From contig LSRY02000021.1 in assembly GCA_001643675.2 (NCBI GenBank), positions 1 through 64,000 of the forward strand: 64,000 bases of DNA, in the 5' to 3' direction. This stretch comes from Monocercomonoides exilis. Lineage: Eukaryota; Preaxostyla; Oxymonadida; Polymastigidae. Of this stretch, positions 37,301 to 49,084 are shown one piece after another. The position numbers and the translations under genes were made by a program. A model generated the notes under the pieces. It saw only the letters and a list, made by a program, of their open reading frames with translations, did no database searches and was not told where the DNA came from. Every line of letters starts with the position of its first letter. Position 1 is the stretch's first letter.

Positions 37301-40300
37301 ACAACACATTCATTGACATCCTCTGAAGAGAAGCGTCTATGCCTGAAATGCTGCGAGTTGCTAACTGAAAATTCTGAAAGGAATTTGTGTAACTTTGTGG
37401 ATCAGAATACTCAGACGAATGAAAAGTGACAGCACCTTCGCGATAAGCAGTTGATGCAATATTGCCAAATGCGTAGAATGAAGGATCGATGTAAGGGGTG
37501 TATGTCCAGATGTGTAAAAAGTCATCATCAACAAAAATTGATGAGTGGTGATCATTCTGTTTGAGTATAGTTGAATTTAAAGAATTGCTCTTTATGAATG
37601 AAGTATCTTCACTCTCAGTAAATCCTCCTTTGGAGGGACTTAAAGTATCAGATTGTTTGATAATTTGTGTGTCACCAGTTTTTGATTGATTTGAAGAGTA
37701 AGGAATAAGATTCTTGAACCAAGTGTTGTTTGGAGCTGATGCAAGTCGAGATAAGATGATTTCAGATGCAACTTGAGACATGTCCAGCAGTGTTGAGAGT
37801 ATTGTGTGCGAAATAATAAAGCCGAGAATTGGCAAATTGATAAGCGGAAGAATGAAAGATGTTGTGGTAACATCAAAGACACGTGATTGAGGAAGCCTGT
37901 CAGAGCAAATGGAGCTCAAAAGAGGGTCGCTCAATAGAAGTTGTGAATCGGTATCTCTGAACAGAAAAGAAGCTGAATTTGTTTGTGTTCTTCCAACGTC
38001 CCACAAATAAGAACCGTTTTTGGCTGTTTGATCTGCTGCTGAATCCTTTGAATTAAAAGAATTCTGATTGTCTTTTCCTTTCTTCCTTTTATTTTTCCCT
38101 GACTTTGGTGTTTCTTCTGATAGGAATTGAAGCATAGATATCTCACCTAGCTCAGATGGACCATTTCCCTTTTTTACCGCTTCTTCATCATTTCCATCTC
38201 CCAGCATTCTTCGACAGCGCCATTGAGGAGAACGCCACAGAGAATGCAGAGTTGGCTGGTCTCCATAAACAGACAAAACGAGAAGCGTGCCTGCATATTC
38301 GTTTGTCACAATCTGGTTTTCGTCCAAGTCATCACTGCTATCGTCCTCATCTCCATCTGATCCACCTCCTTCAAAGTGCTTCTCTCCATTGCCAGATTGC
38401 TCGATTTCGTTTGAAAGTTCATTGGCCTTTTCATTTGCATCAATGCCTGCTTGACCTTTCTCTCCTCCTCTTTGCAGATAGTTGCTCCTCATCTGTCTTT
38501 CGTGAACAACACTGCAATAACAGCTCTGAGTGAACAATGGTATCGAATTTGAAGGCAAATGAGAATAGATAGTCATGTTTAGAGTCGAGAAAGGCCCGAG
38601 ACGATCAATAAATGACGGAAATAAATGTGTAATCATTTTTGACGTTATCGCAAAATCCTTAGCTGGTGTAGCGCGAAGAAATTTGCTTAGAGTATGAAAG
38701 TGATTGCAGCCAGATGTGCTCTGCTTTGTGATACTGTCTGGTGTGTACTTCATTGTTGCAGAGCTTGGTGCAGAACCTGTTTGAGGGATGTCTTTATTAG
38801 ATTGAGCATCTTTCATATCTTGTTTGTCTTTTTGCATTTGAATTTGAGCTTTTTCCTTTTCCTGTTGCGACTGTGATGCCTGTTGTTCTTTTGTTGTTGA
38901 CTGTTTGTATGTTTCTTTCAGCTTATCAATTCGTATCTTGTTCCAATCTAGAAGAGAGCTCCAAATGCTGTTTCGATACGATCTTGTGTTTGTATGTTGA
39001 ATCGCCATTGCTATCAGCGGCACAGCACACATCAGCTGCAGCAGATCAGTCATCAACACAACAACAGGCTCAAAAAAGCTTCCGAGATGCAAAGAAGCTG
39101 AAGGATGCGTCGCGCAAAGAGAGAAGAAGGAGAGAGAAAGATACACACAAATGCGCACCTCACAGTTGTTTTCCAGCACATGCAAAGGAGGAGTGATCTC
39201 TTCTCCCACCAAAGAGTGCTCAGAAAAGACAGCTGCTGAAGACGGAACATTCTCTTCAGAGGGAGTTTCAGCTGGCAGTGGAAGCATCAAAGTCGGAGTT
39301 GTTGCACCAAACTGTGTTGTTGTCGCTGTTTTGGAGTTGTTTGGCATTTTCCCTCCTTTTTTGGTTTGACTCACCATTATTGGATTGGCAATGAGTTTGG
39401 GTGCAAGATTTGATTTGTCTAAATTTACTACTCCAAAATTTTTTTTGGAAAATATAGAGAAGTTAAATATGTTCAGTCCCAAGCTAATGTTCGCTTTAGA
39501 TGAATTAGATTCTGATGCTGATGACTTTGAAGAAGCACGAGAATTGTTTGTTGATGAAGTTGGTGATGATAGTGAAGACAATGATTGGCTATAAAATGCT
39601 TTAATCTTCTGCACTTCTGCCTGTTTGAGTGTGCTGTGCTTTCTCCGAAATAAATAATAAGTCATCGTATCAAACAAATCAGAAGCAATTGTCGAGTCAT
39701 CCAACATGCTGTTGAGAATAACAGGAACACCCAGCAGATGCAACAGCACAGTCGCTGCATCAATATCTGATCCACGTGAGCTCAGCGGAAAGTGTGGATA
39801 ATACGAGATTTCGCTGCAGAACAGGCTGGTTGTGCTTGCACCACCACAGCTGCAGCGAGAGGTGTATGGTGATGGCCAGAGGATCTCCTTGTAGCTTTCG
39901 GGATCGACGTCTTGTGGTAGATCGTTCAGCACAACACGCTCTTCATCCATGTCTGTGATGCTCACATCGTTTGGCAGCACTTTCGCCATCTTCTTTTTCT
40001 CTTCCTTTTCGAGATTGTCATAAATGATCAGCGGATTAACCATCTCCTCCACTGTCTTCATGTTTTCATCCATTTCCGTGCTCTGTCCCTTTGTCTCCTT
40101 TTTGCCACTCTTGTTTTTGTTGTCCGTATACTCCGATGTTACCCACGAGTATGAGCGAGTTGAAGCCAATGCTTCCTTGTTGATGGGCAGCCGCTTCATC
40201 ACCTCCTCCCCTTTGCTCGTCCGGCACAGTCGGTGCAGATCGCTATCTGTTGCAATTGGGAGAGTGCCAAACGGAGAAGGCTCAGCTGGCGAGCGAGTGC

Positions 40301-43300
40301 AGAGAAGAGACAGCAACGCATCAATCTCCATTCGAGTCGATGGTTTTCGTGGTATTGGTAGTAAAGAAAGACGAGGAAATGGGGCAAGGCAAAGCGGAGT
40401 GAACATAACATTAACTCTGTTAGACAAGCATGCAACGGATGTGGAAGGATAGCAAGTAGTCAGCCACGATGAAGACACCATGTCTGGATTGATGAGGAAC
40501 TCCCACGTATTTGATAGAGGGCCATTCTCTTTAATGTCAGAAGGCACAAAGGAGTCGATTATCAGATACATCAAATCAGTCTTGTTTTTTTCTCTGACTT
40601 GGACACATAAATCAGACAGTGTAAAGTGCGACGGTACATTTGCTTTGCGTGTTTGAGATGTAGAAGTTTGTGCAAGGGAACTAGTTGTGGCTGTGGAGAT
40701 TGCCGCGCTTGATGGCATCAGAATCTTTGCACTTGGTTCAATCAATGTGCTGTTTGGGTCTCTAAGCTCTGCAATAATCTGTCTTGCAACTGGCGAATCA
40801 ATACCATCAATCGATTTATCTGACATAATTCGTGTGTCAACCATCGAATTAAATGAAGTAGAATCAGAAACTGATCCTTTGCTTTTGCTTTCTTCGAGCG
40901 TTGAATGAACCAATGGGCTGAGTCGAAGTGATTGTGCAGCAGCCAGCTGAAAGAGAGTGGCATCTGAAATTGTTGGTGGAGGCGACAGATTGGCTGAAAA
41001 GAAGCTTGTTGGCACGCGGTTGTACTCTTTCTCGTCAGCCAGAAGCTTCATGGCAGACGGCTGTGATGTTGGCACGCCTGCAAATTGTTGGCTTGCTTCT
41101 AATTCGGAGCCTCTGGCAACTGGATTCATCCCTCTTGCTATTTGAAGCAAGATGCACAGACCAACTTTTGTTTCAGCAGAAAACAGGTTTGTAAGATGAG
41201 AAAGCATCTGCATCATCTTTTGTGGATCTTCAGACTGTTTTGAATTTTCATTAGCGGATTGCCAGAGAGTTGTAGTTGCACCTGAAGAAGAAGAAGAAGA
41301 AGAAGAAGAAGAAGAAGAAAGCGCTCCATTAGATGGTGAAGAAGGAAGAGCTGAAGGATTATCCGGCTGTAAAATAAAAGTGTCTCTCAAAAGAGAAGAA
41401 AACGGATCTTCTTCGTCTGACTCAAAAATCACACTGGAATAGCCAGCAGTTCTGAAAACATCCTGCAGCGTGATTAAAATGTCAAATGATGAATACGACT
41501 TGTTTGCATCTGCCTTCATCAGATAGAACTGTCTGATGATTGCGTCTGCCTCTTCCACAAGTGTATGTGTGTTGAACAGCGACTGGCAGATCATCTCAAA
41601 CTCCTCTGAGCTGAATGTGCTGCCCTTCTGTTTGCGCAAGTGAAACTTCAAAAACGACTCCATCAACAGCCTCTTGTGCCAAGAACGGTTCTCTTTGTAC
41701 CATTTCAGCCGCATTTCTTTGGCCTCTGAAATGATGTCGTGTGCATCCTCTTCATCGCGCTGCAATTTTGGTGTTTGTTCGTCTTCTTTTTTGAGCAGTT
41801 TTTCTGATGCAATATTGCTCGGTTCATTTGCATTACTCCTTATCTTCCTTTTGTTTCTTTTGGAATCCAAAAACCCATCTGTCTTTTCTTCTTGTGTCAG
41901 TTGCGACAAAAGCTGTTGCGCCAAAACTTGGTTTGGTGAGTCTGTTGTATGTAAAGAGCCTCCGCATTCTCCTTCGATCTCTGGAGACGGCTGATCCAGC
42001 AGCGCTGCCAGCTTTTCCAAAGAGTAGTTGGAGAAGGGGAGGTTGTAGTGGGTGTCTAGCAGATGCATCGAGTACTGCATGGGAAGGTGATGGGCCATGT
42101 AATATCCATCTGCCCGTTCTGGATAGAGTGTGAACTCGTCGCTGTTCCGAAATCCGCCCGCATTCTTCTCAGCCAGCAAAGTATACGACTCGTCTGAGTC
42201 ATCCAAATCGTCTGAGTCAATCGAGTGATCTGTGGTTGGCTGACCGTTCTTCCTGTCAGGTGACATTGCCACATACGACGTCATAAACAAAGCTGTTGGC
42301 GGTGCCAGAAAAGGGGGTCGTGTGGTTGTCAGGCGCCCTGCAAGCGAAAGGTAGATCTGTTCCCACTGCACAAAGTCAGCCCCGCCGTTCATCCGCACTC
42401 GTTGGAAGATTGTTGTCCGCTGCACGTTCCGTCGGCATGACTCGTCAAATACATCATCAATGAAGCGGGTGAAGAGCTGTGGGTGTGGTGGAGTCAGGTC
42501 TGCTATTTTTGGTACTTCTTTGTTCTCTAAATGATCAAAGGGATGCTTTGCGAGTTTGGATGGAGATGGAGAGCGAGGACGAATAAATACCTCTGGTTCA
42601 TCAGCAGTTGACGAAGAAGTCGTTTCCATTGAAGAAGAAGAAGATGTTGTTGTTGTTGTTGTTGAAGCAGTGGTCATTGATACTTGATTGATTGGTAGTT
42701 GAGATGCAGCGATTCCTGCTGATTGTGTTCTTTCATATTTTTCTGCTGACTGACTGTCTTTCTGTGCTTCCATCATTTTTTTAGAGTCTCTTCTTCTTTT
42801 CGTAAGGACGCTTTCTTCGTAGCACAATGTTTCTTCTTCGACATCCTCAAAAAATGACTCACCTGCATCGCATGCGTCGCAAAAGAGATTCAGGTTGATT
42901 TTGGACAGACGAAGAAGATGGAACAGAAGAAGAGCAAATGCAGATTTATTTGGGCGGAAGTGGAAGAGTGTGCTGTGGGTATTCCAATCTCCAATGTTCG
43001 TCGAAGAAATGTGAGAAGAATTTGAATCGGAAGAATCGGATGTGTTTTGTGTTGTTTTGGTAGCAATTTCGATTTTCTGTTCAGTCGATGAGCATTCTCG
43101 TGTTCTTTGGGCATTCTGATTCTCTGTCTGTTGTGCTGCTGTGTTGTTTTGTGTGTCTTTCACCTCATTTTTTGTGGGGTTAGAAATGTCAATTTTGTTG
43201 TCTTGTTTTATTTTGGCTGTTGGCTTCGCATCTTTCTGGCTTCTATGTGCTTCTCCATCTCCTTCACTATCAACTCTCACCTTTTCCTGTTGCATGCTTT

Positions 43301-46300
43301 TCATTTGGCTCTGCCTATCTGTCTGTCTCATACCAATCTTCTCGTCTTTCACTGAACTTGGCATGTGCTTCCTGACAAACGCAAACCAAGCATCATTCAG
43401 CAGATTGTGGGCATTGCAAATGTGACACTCGCTTTCTTCAGACAGCTCTTCGGTTGAGCAGCATTCGCAGAAAATGGAGCCCCACCACGCAAAATCCAAC
43501 AGGCCAGGAAAAGATGTGCGAGTAGACAGAGAGGCATCAGCATTTGACGGCTTGTTTGGATTTGAAGATGATGATGCAGAAGATGAAGATGTTGTTGTTA
43601 TTGATAATGATGGTGGTTTGGTCGGAGAAGAATTAATTTTCGATGAATTAAATGTATTTGATGCACTTTTTGAAGGAACTGCTGAATCATTGCTTACCAA
43701 AGGCGAAAGGGCACAGCCATTGCAGAATGTGGTGCCTGGACAGCGCAATAAAGATGGGTCATTTGAGCACAAACATTCATTCAACTCCCTTTTTCTTATG
43801 CTGACTGCCTTTTCGTGGGCAGACGGGGTCCAATCGAACACTCCTTTGGACTCTCTGACAGTGTGTGTCTGGACAGAGAAGGCAGGAGACGGGTAGAGCT
43901 GATGGCTCCTTTTGGTTGCATACAGCTCCAATGCCTCGCTCATGTCGATGCAGTCAATCTGAATTTCTGGTCTGTTTCTCTCAAACAGCTGGTGCATCGC
44001 TGCGGGTGTATGGTTGCCGTCGCAGCCAGCAGCAGCCGAAGAGATGTGCAGAATGCGCTGCAGAAGAGCGACGCCAAAGCTGACTGTTGCTTCACACGGC
44101 GAGTGGATCAGCAGCACAACAGACGCTGCCACAGCTGGCGAGAGAAGTACTGCAAAGCAGAGCTCGTCGTATTCGACACCAAAGAAGAAGGGAATGAAGT
44201 CAGCTGTGCTCTGTTTGGGTGTGATGCGTCTGACTGATGACTCAAATGAAGGAAGTGAAAATGGGTTGGATTGGTTGCCTTTTTCTGGACGTTGCATTGC
44301 ACTTGAAGAAGCTGACGATGATGATGATGAAAGAGTCGTATCTTTCGAGATATGAGGTGCCCGTGAAACAAGAAGTGTGTCAGTTGGACATCCTTGACGG
44401 ATTTCTGATGCAGATGAATAAGCATCGATGTGTGGCTGCTTCAAATTCGCCTTGTTCACTAATAGAATATTCATCAGCGCTCGGCAGCTTCTTCCATTCA
44501 GCTGCGCTTTCTCGCTTCGCATCTTCTCACCTTTGCTCACCCCGCCCCACCACTCTGCATATGTCAGCAATCTTATTCCTCTTGTTATCCCTTTCTTTGG
44601 CTCCAAATTGAGCACCTTTTTGTTCTTGTTCCAGTTCTGCTCATCGCTCAGCACGTCTGTCCCGCCGTAGTTGGCGAAGGTATTGAAAGAGGAAAACTGG
44701 CGGGGTACACACGAATGCTCAAAGTCGAAGGAAGGCGGAGACAGCGCATATGGCAATTCAGACGAGTCAGAGGAATCGAGTGTGTCCTCCAAACACACAG
44801 GAAGGGAGTCTGTTTGCGAGGCTGATGAGGAAAGAGTCTGTCCACTTTGCGTCTGAAGCAGGCTGTCTTGTCTGTTGCAGAATGTGCTGTTTCCAATTGG
44901 TGTTGCCGTTGGCAGCGGAGGAAGTGGAGTGAAGTACACAAAAACAGCATTCAAAAGCTCTCTCAAACTTTGCATCACAAATGGATCATCATTTAATGGT
45001 GCCTCGTCGATTGAGGTGCTGTTCCATTCGTTTGTGTATTGTGGTCCAACTGCTTCTGCATACAACGACTCAAACCCTTTCGCCTTCAATTTGTCTTTCT
45101 CTCTTTTTTTGCTCTTCTCTTTTTCTCGTCCCTCTCCTTTCTTCCCTTTCTTTGACTTCTCCTTCGTAGTCTGCGGGGCATTCTTCGTTTTGGAATGCTT
45201 TCTGTTGGCTTCTGCCTGCACATCAGCTGTTATTCGGTGGATCTGCCTCAGAACTCGTCTGACTCCATCGCTCATCACAAAGCAGCGAGCACCTGAGCCT
45301 TGTTGCACAAGAAGAACAGACACTTTGCATGCCTTCGACTGCATCAGCCGAAAGGAGATGAGCGCTGCATTTCCATCAAGAAGCGTCTCAAAGCCGTTGT
45401 AAACTGTAAGGGACGAAGAGAAGGCAGAAGAAGAAGTGTGTGTGTGTGAAGGAATAATGATTGATTGGCAACGAAAAGAAAAAGAAAAGATGAAATGAAA
45501 ATTTAAAAAAAATAAATAAATGTTATATTGTAACAATAATATTAATGATATTTAATCTGAATTATACCTTTGCCAATTGATGGATCAGCAAATGTTCGCT
45601 GAGTCCCGCAGATGAAATCCAAAAGAGTTGGAATCAGAGGAGAAAGTGTGTGGCACAACACAGCTAGCAATCAAATGAAGTGGTTTGATGGGAAAATGAT
45701 ATTGAAGGAAATGTTGAATGCATTCCATAAGAAAAGAAAGCACAACATAAAAATTGAAAACTTCTTTAAATGAAAGCTAAACAATAATACATACAATTCC
45801 ACATCAAAATTGGGTGGAGGATGTCGAGTGCAGCATGCACATGTTCCAACACACGCGATGTCAGCAGCAGACGCACGCAAAGCGATAGAATTGGCGGAAG
45901 TGTGTCTGTCCAGATGCGACTGGCTGCCCTAGAGTTCTGCTCACTCGGGTCAATCGAATAGGCACAAAACGGCGAGTCAAACGGTGACGGAGTGAAGATG
46001 TTTGTGATGTCGCTGCTGAAAGAGTGATTGGGCGGCATTTGCCCTGACGGTGATAGCATGTCTGCGCGGTGTGAGCCTGCAGTGCATGTCAGATAGCGTG
46101 TGGGTGTCGGAGTAGCCTTCAGCAGAGCAGACGGGTTGGCAATGGCCAGTGTGCCGAGCAGCGTCAGGCAGTGGCCAACAATCAGCATCGACGCCTGCTG
46201 AGTGTCGCGGAGGAACAAATCCGTCTGGAAATCTGCAGCTGCGCCGAGGACAGTCGGCACACACTCCGTGTTGTACACAAGTGCTGCTGCCAGTCCGTGG

Positions 46301-47731
46301 CGTGAGGCGAGTGTTGTCAGCAGCCGCAGAAGTGAAATGGCCACCGCAGCGTCGGCGATGGAGGAGCTGATCTGATCTGTGCGGACGTCTGCGCTTTGCA
46401 CCGGCAGAAGAGAGCCGGTGTAGTATGCGATGAGAATCTTGATCTTTTCGATGCATGGCTGCAGGGCATGCTGAAGGGCAGTCTCTGAATCCAAGCGAGT
46501 CGGTGGTGGATGTTCAGCCCACTCAGCATCAACCACAGCAGCCACTCCATCCAGCACAAGCACCTCGATCTTGCGTATCACGGTCAGCTCCGTAGCGATC
46601 TGGAGATATGGATCAATTTTGTCGTTATCAAGCATTGAGTTGACCACTTGGTGCAGATTTGTTGCTGTCTCCATCTTTTTTTTGAACGTTTCAACAGTTG
46701 ACTGAGTAGTTTCATCTGTCTCTGTTTCTTTTTCAATTTTGTCAGACATTTCTGTCTTTCTTTGTCGCATAAGTGATCCAGGCATAAACGGAAAATTGTC
46801 CATGACTTTGCCTAATACAATATTTATAGTTGATTCTCTGATAAAGTCGATGATTTGTGATCCTTGAAGATGAGCATCTCCAGCAAACATCTCCAGTGGT
46901 CGTTCTAACGCGGTTGGAATCAAATATCTACTCAGCGTTTGGGCATCCAAATCACCATGAGTATCGCTTCCATGTTCAATGGATTGAGCATATCTCAATA
47001 AATGGAAATCAAGAAGATATACAAGAAGTTCGAGTTTTAAAATTTCTGTAAGAAATCGTTTGTCTGTAACTTTAAACAATGCAACATTTAAAAAGAAAAT
47101 TCTTTTGAATAAATATTAAAAAAATCTCTTTTCAAACAAAGACGAAGTTCTTCTGGAATCTGACCAAATTTTCTCGTTTCAAATTTAGAGAAATGCTCAA
47201 GATAGGGAAAGTTTGAAAATGTTGTCTTGTAAAACGGATCTGGTTTGGAATTAATGAGTTGATTATTAAAATATTGATTAGAGCAGAACAAATGTTCAAA
47301 AAGATATGCATACCGAAAGATAATGTTTCAAAAAAATGATCAATAAATTGCAATTTATTTGTTTGGAATAAGTTCTTCGTTTCATTTCGATGAGATAAAA
47401 AAAATGAACAAGAAAATAGAAGCTCCAAAAACTAAAAATTATAAAAAATAGTATTAAAATTCAGTGAAATATATTGATAACAGTTATAGTTATTTAGCAG
47501 AATGATAAGCGCCAAAAACAAATATATGAAGCAGAAATGAGCAAAATAAAAGAAAGAACAATAAACTGGATAGTAAATAAAAATCCAAACTATTTCTTCA
47601 CAAAATGGTCCTTGATGTTTTTCTGGTTGAACAAATGGTGAAAGAATGCGATAAGTCTTTAGAACTTCTAAGAAATCAAGGCGTTTTTCCATTTTGTTTT
47701 GATCATTAACCAACATATGGCTTCTTAACAT
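25377..47731 (-). CDS. Giant protein of about 7,250 residues, function unknown
   Basis: Six exons: 47731-47591, 47431-47314, 47239-47138, 47063-45795, 45663-45568 and 45403-25377. All splice phases agree and the total is exactly 7,251 codons. Donors are GTTTGG, GTATGC, GTTTGA, GTATGT and GTATAA. The start is MLRSHMLVNDQNKMEKRLDF. The first roughly 700 residues are helical and look armadillo/HEAT-like (ELLVYLLDFHLLRYAQ, LIPTLLDFICGTQ). A Cys-rich patch (CECCSTEEL...CHICNAH) lies near 1220-1240, poly-Ser at about 4465-4502, a charged Glu/Lys coiled coil at about 5057-5190, and the tail is Ser/Pro/Gln-rich. I recognise no catalytic or targeting domain; BEACH, WD40, HECT and kinase motifs were looked for and not seen. 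Scaffolding is a guess. Confidence 0.85.
31572..31613. repeat. (TCC)n(TTC)n microsatellite in giant gene
   Basis: TCC/TTC triplets on the plus strand encode a run of about 13 Glu on the minus strand, within the charged coiled-coil part of the giant protein. Confidence 0.9.
33625..33735. repeat. (GAA)37 microsatellite encoding poly-Ser
   Basis: Thirty-seven uninterrupted GAA units on the plus strand. On the minus strand the frame reads Ser codons (TCT/TTC array in the TCT phase) inside the giant gene, giving a run of about 37-38 Ser. The triplet unit preserves the frame. Long plus-strand poly-Lys and poly-Arg ORFs here are shadows. Confidence 0.95.
41284..41319. repeat. (GAA)12 microsatellite in giant gene
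   Basis: Twelve GAA units, read as a short poly-Ser run in the minus-strand giant coding exon. Confidence 0.9.
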
Positions 47732-47770
47732 AAATTTTCGTTGTTTTGTTCTTAAATTGATATTAATCAC
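47732..47770. promoter_or_regulatory. 39-bp divergent intergenic region
   Basis: Only 39 bp separate the proposed ATG of the giant minus-strand gene (47731) from the ATG of the plus-strand membrane protein (47771). Both 5' untranslated regions and core promoters must be compressed, overlapping, or reach into the opposite gene. No known core-promoter motif stands out in this A/T-rich spacer. It depends on both start codons being right; the plus-strand frame has no earlier ATG that I could confirm. Confidence 0.5.
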
Positions 47771-48535
47771 ATGAAATTTTCACCGCTAAACCTTGTTATA
47801 CCAATTTCTTTTGTGTGTGTGAGCATGGTGTATCTGAATCAATCACAGCATATTATGCATCGAAATATTGACACAAATGCTTACCGCGGCTTTTTGTGCG
47901 CTGGACTTTCGTTAGGATTAATTGCTTCTTTAATTGTTTATTTATGTACTTCAATGAGATTGATGGCAGTTATTGGCTCATTGTTTCTTTCATCAACACT
48001 GACTCATTGTGTAAGATGTTTGAAAGAACGGAAAATACAAAGGTCAAAGAAAATGTCGTTTTTTGATAAAGAAATACTTCTTTCAGCTTGTTCTTTTTGT
48101 GTGGCTACAATCATTTTTTGTTTGATAAGTGCAAGTCATCGGTTTTCTTTTTTGAACGTATTTATCGGAGGGATTAGCATTTCGTTTCTCTTTGGAATGC
48201 CTGTTGTTTTGATGCTTATTATGTCAGATCAAAAAGATTCAGCAGAAAAATTCGTGAATTATTTAAGGTTTGATTTTTACTATAAATGATTGATTGTTTT
48301 TAACTGATTTCATAACAGTCATGGTTCCTTTAAAGATGGTTATTGTTACATGTTTCGAATTATCGCTTTATTTGTTGAAAAATTCTTTTCGATAGATATT
48401 TTCACGGAACGATTTTCTACATCTATTTCACACATCGGACCTTTATTTATTTCATGCATTTTCGCTGGTTTTCTAGTTGGTGTTTTATTTGCTCGGCCTG
48501 ATAGTAAATCGTTGATAACATTTTCTGCTCATTAA
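47771..48535 (+). CDS. Six-TM membrane protein, family uncertain
   Basis: Exons 47771-48267 and 48319-48535 are joined across a 51-bp intron (donor GTTTGA, acceptor AACAG, phase 2), giving 237 residues starting MKFSPLNLVIPISFVCVSMV. Hydrophobic segments number about six: residues ~5-21, ~38-60, ~65-82, ~104-122, ~135-158 and ~208-228. The last one (PLFISCIFAGFLVGVLFA) is in exon 2. The size and six-TM pattern resemble DRAM/Frag1/Sfk1-type proteins, but no diagnostic motif confirms this. The first exon alone ends at an in-frame stop just inside the intron, which makes the splice necessary for the last segment. It is divergently arranged with the giant gene. Confidence 0.7.
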
Positions 48536-48599
48536 ATATTAAGAGAACATTTAAAGAAAAAAAAATTAAAAATGATCGAATAACCATAAAAAATTAAGC

Positions 48600-49084
48600 A
48601 TGTCTGAGAAAGATGGAGTTATCCCTCTGGGAATGAAACGTTCAGCAATGCGAGCATGTCTTGTTTGTGGCTTAATAAAAACTGCAGCACAATTTCAGGC
48701 TCAAGGATGTGAGAATTGCGAACGCTATCTCCAAATGAAAGGTGATAAAGAAAGAGTTGAACAAACTACAACTCAAAACTTTCAGAGGTTATTTGAATCA
48801 ACTTAAATATAAATTTAAATTTTGTTTATGCTCTTTTAATATTTAATCAAAAAGTCTTGTTGGAATTACTGATCCAATGGGTAGTTGGATTGCTTCACGC
48901 CTTCGACTGACAGAAAAGGTTCCAGGTACATTGCACATATTTCTTTTCTTTTTTATAAAGTGTTAAATTCAATTGTTATAAAAAATTAGGATGTTATGCT
49001 GTTTCTATAAAGGGAAGGCTTCCAGAAGATTTGTATCATGAGTTGGCTGATTCAAATGTTGTGATTCGCTCTGAAACTATTTAA
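48600..49084 (+). CDS. SPT4: Transcription elongation factor Spt4
   Basis: Three exons, 48600-48787, 48855-48925 and 48990-49084, with introns of 67 bp (donor GTTATT, phase 2) and 64 bp (donor GTACAT, phase 1), encode 117 residues, the usual Spt4 length. The four-Cys zinc site is clear: RACLVCGLIKTAAQF then GCENCERYLQMKG. It is followed by the conserved WIASRLRL...PGCYAVSIKGRLPEDL C-terminal half, which packs against the Spt5 NGN domain. Spt4-Spt5 (DSIF) clamps RNA polymerase II during elongation. The first exon alone looks like a truncated 68-residue protein; the other two exons complete the fold. Confidence 0.95.

Noticed and set aside
25377-45536. Giant protein as a BEACH-domain or ubiquitin-ligase protein
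   Set aside because: Size and helical N terminus invited the idea, but no BEACH core, WD40, RING or HECT motif is visible.
45404-45536. N-terminal extension of the 20-kb ORF (LQYNIYLFFLNFHF)
   Set aside because: It is intron sequence; an acceptor at 45404-45405 restores phase with the upstream exon.
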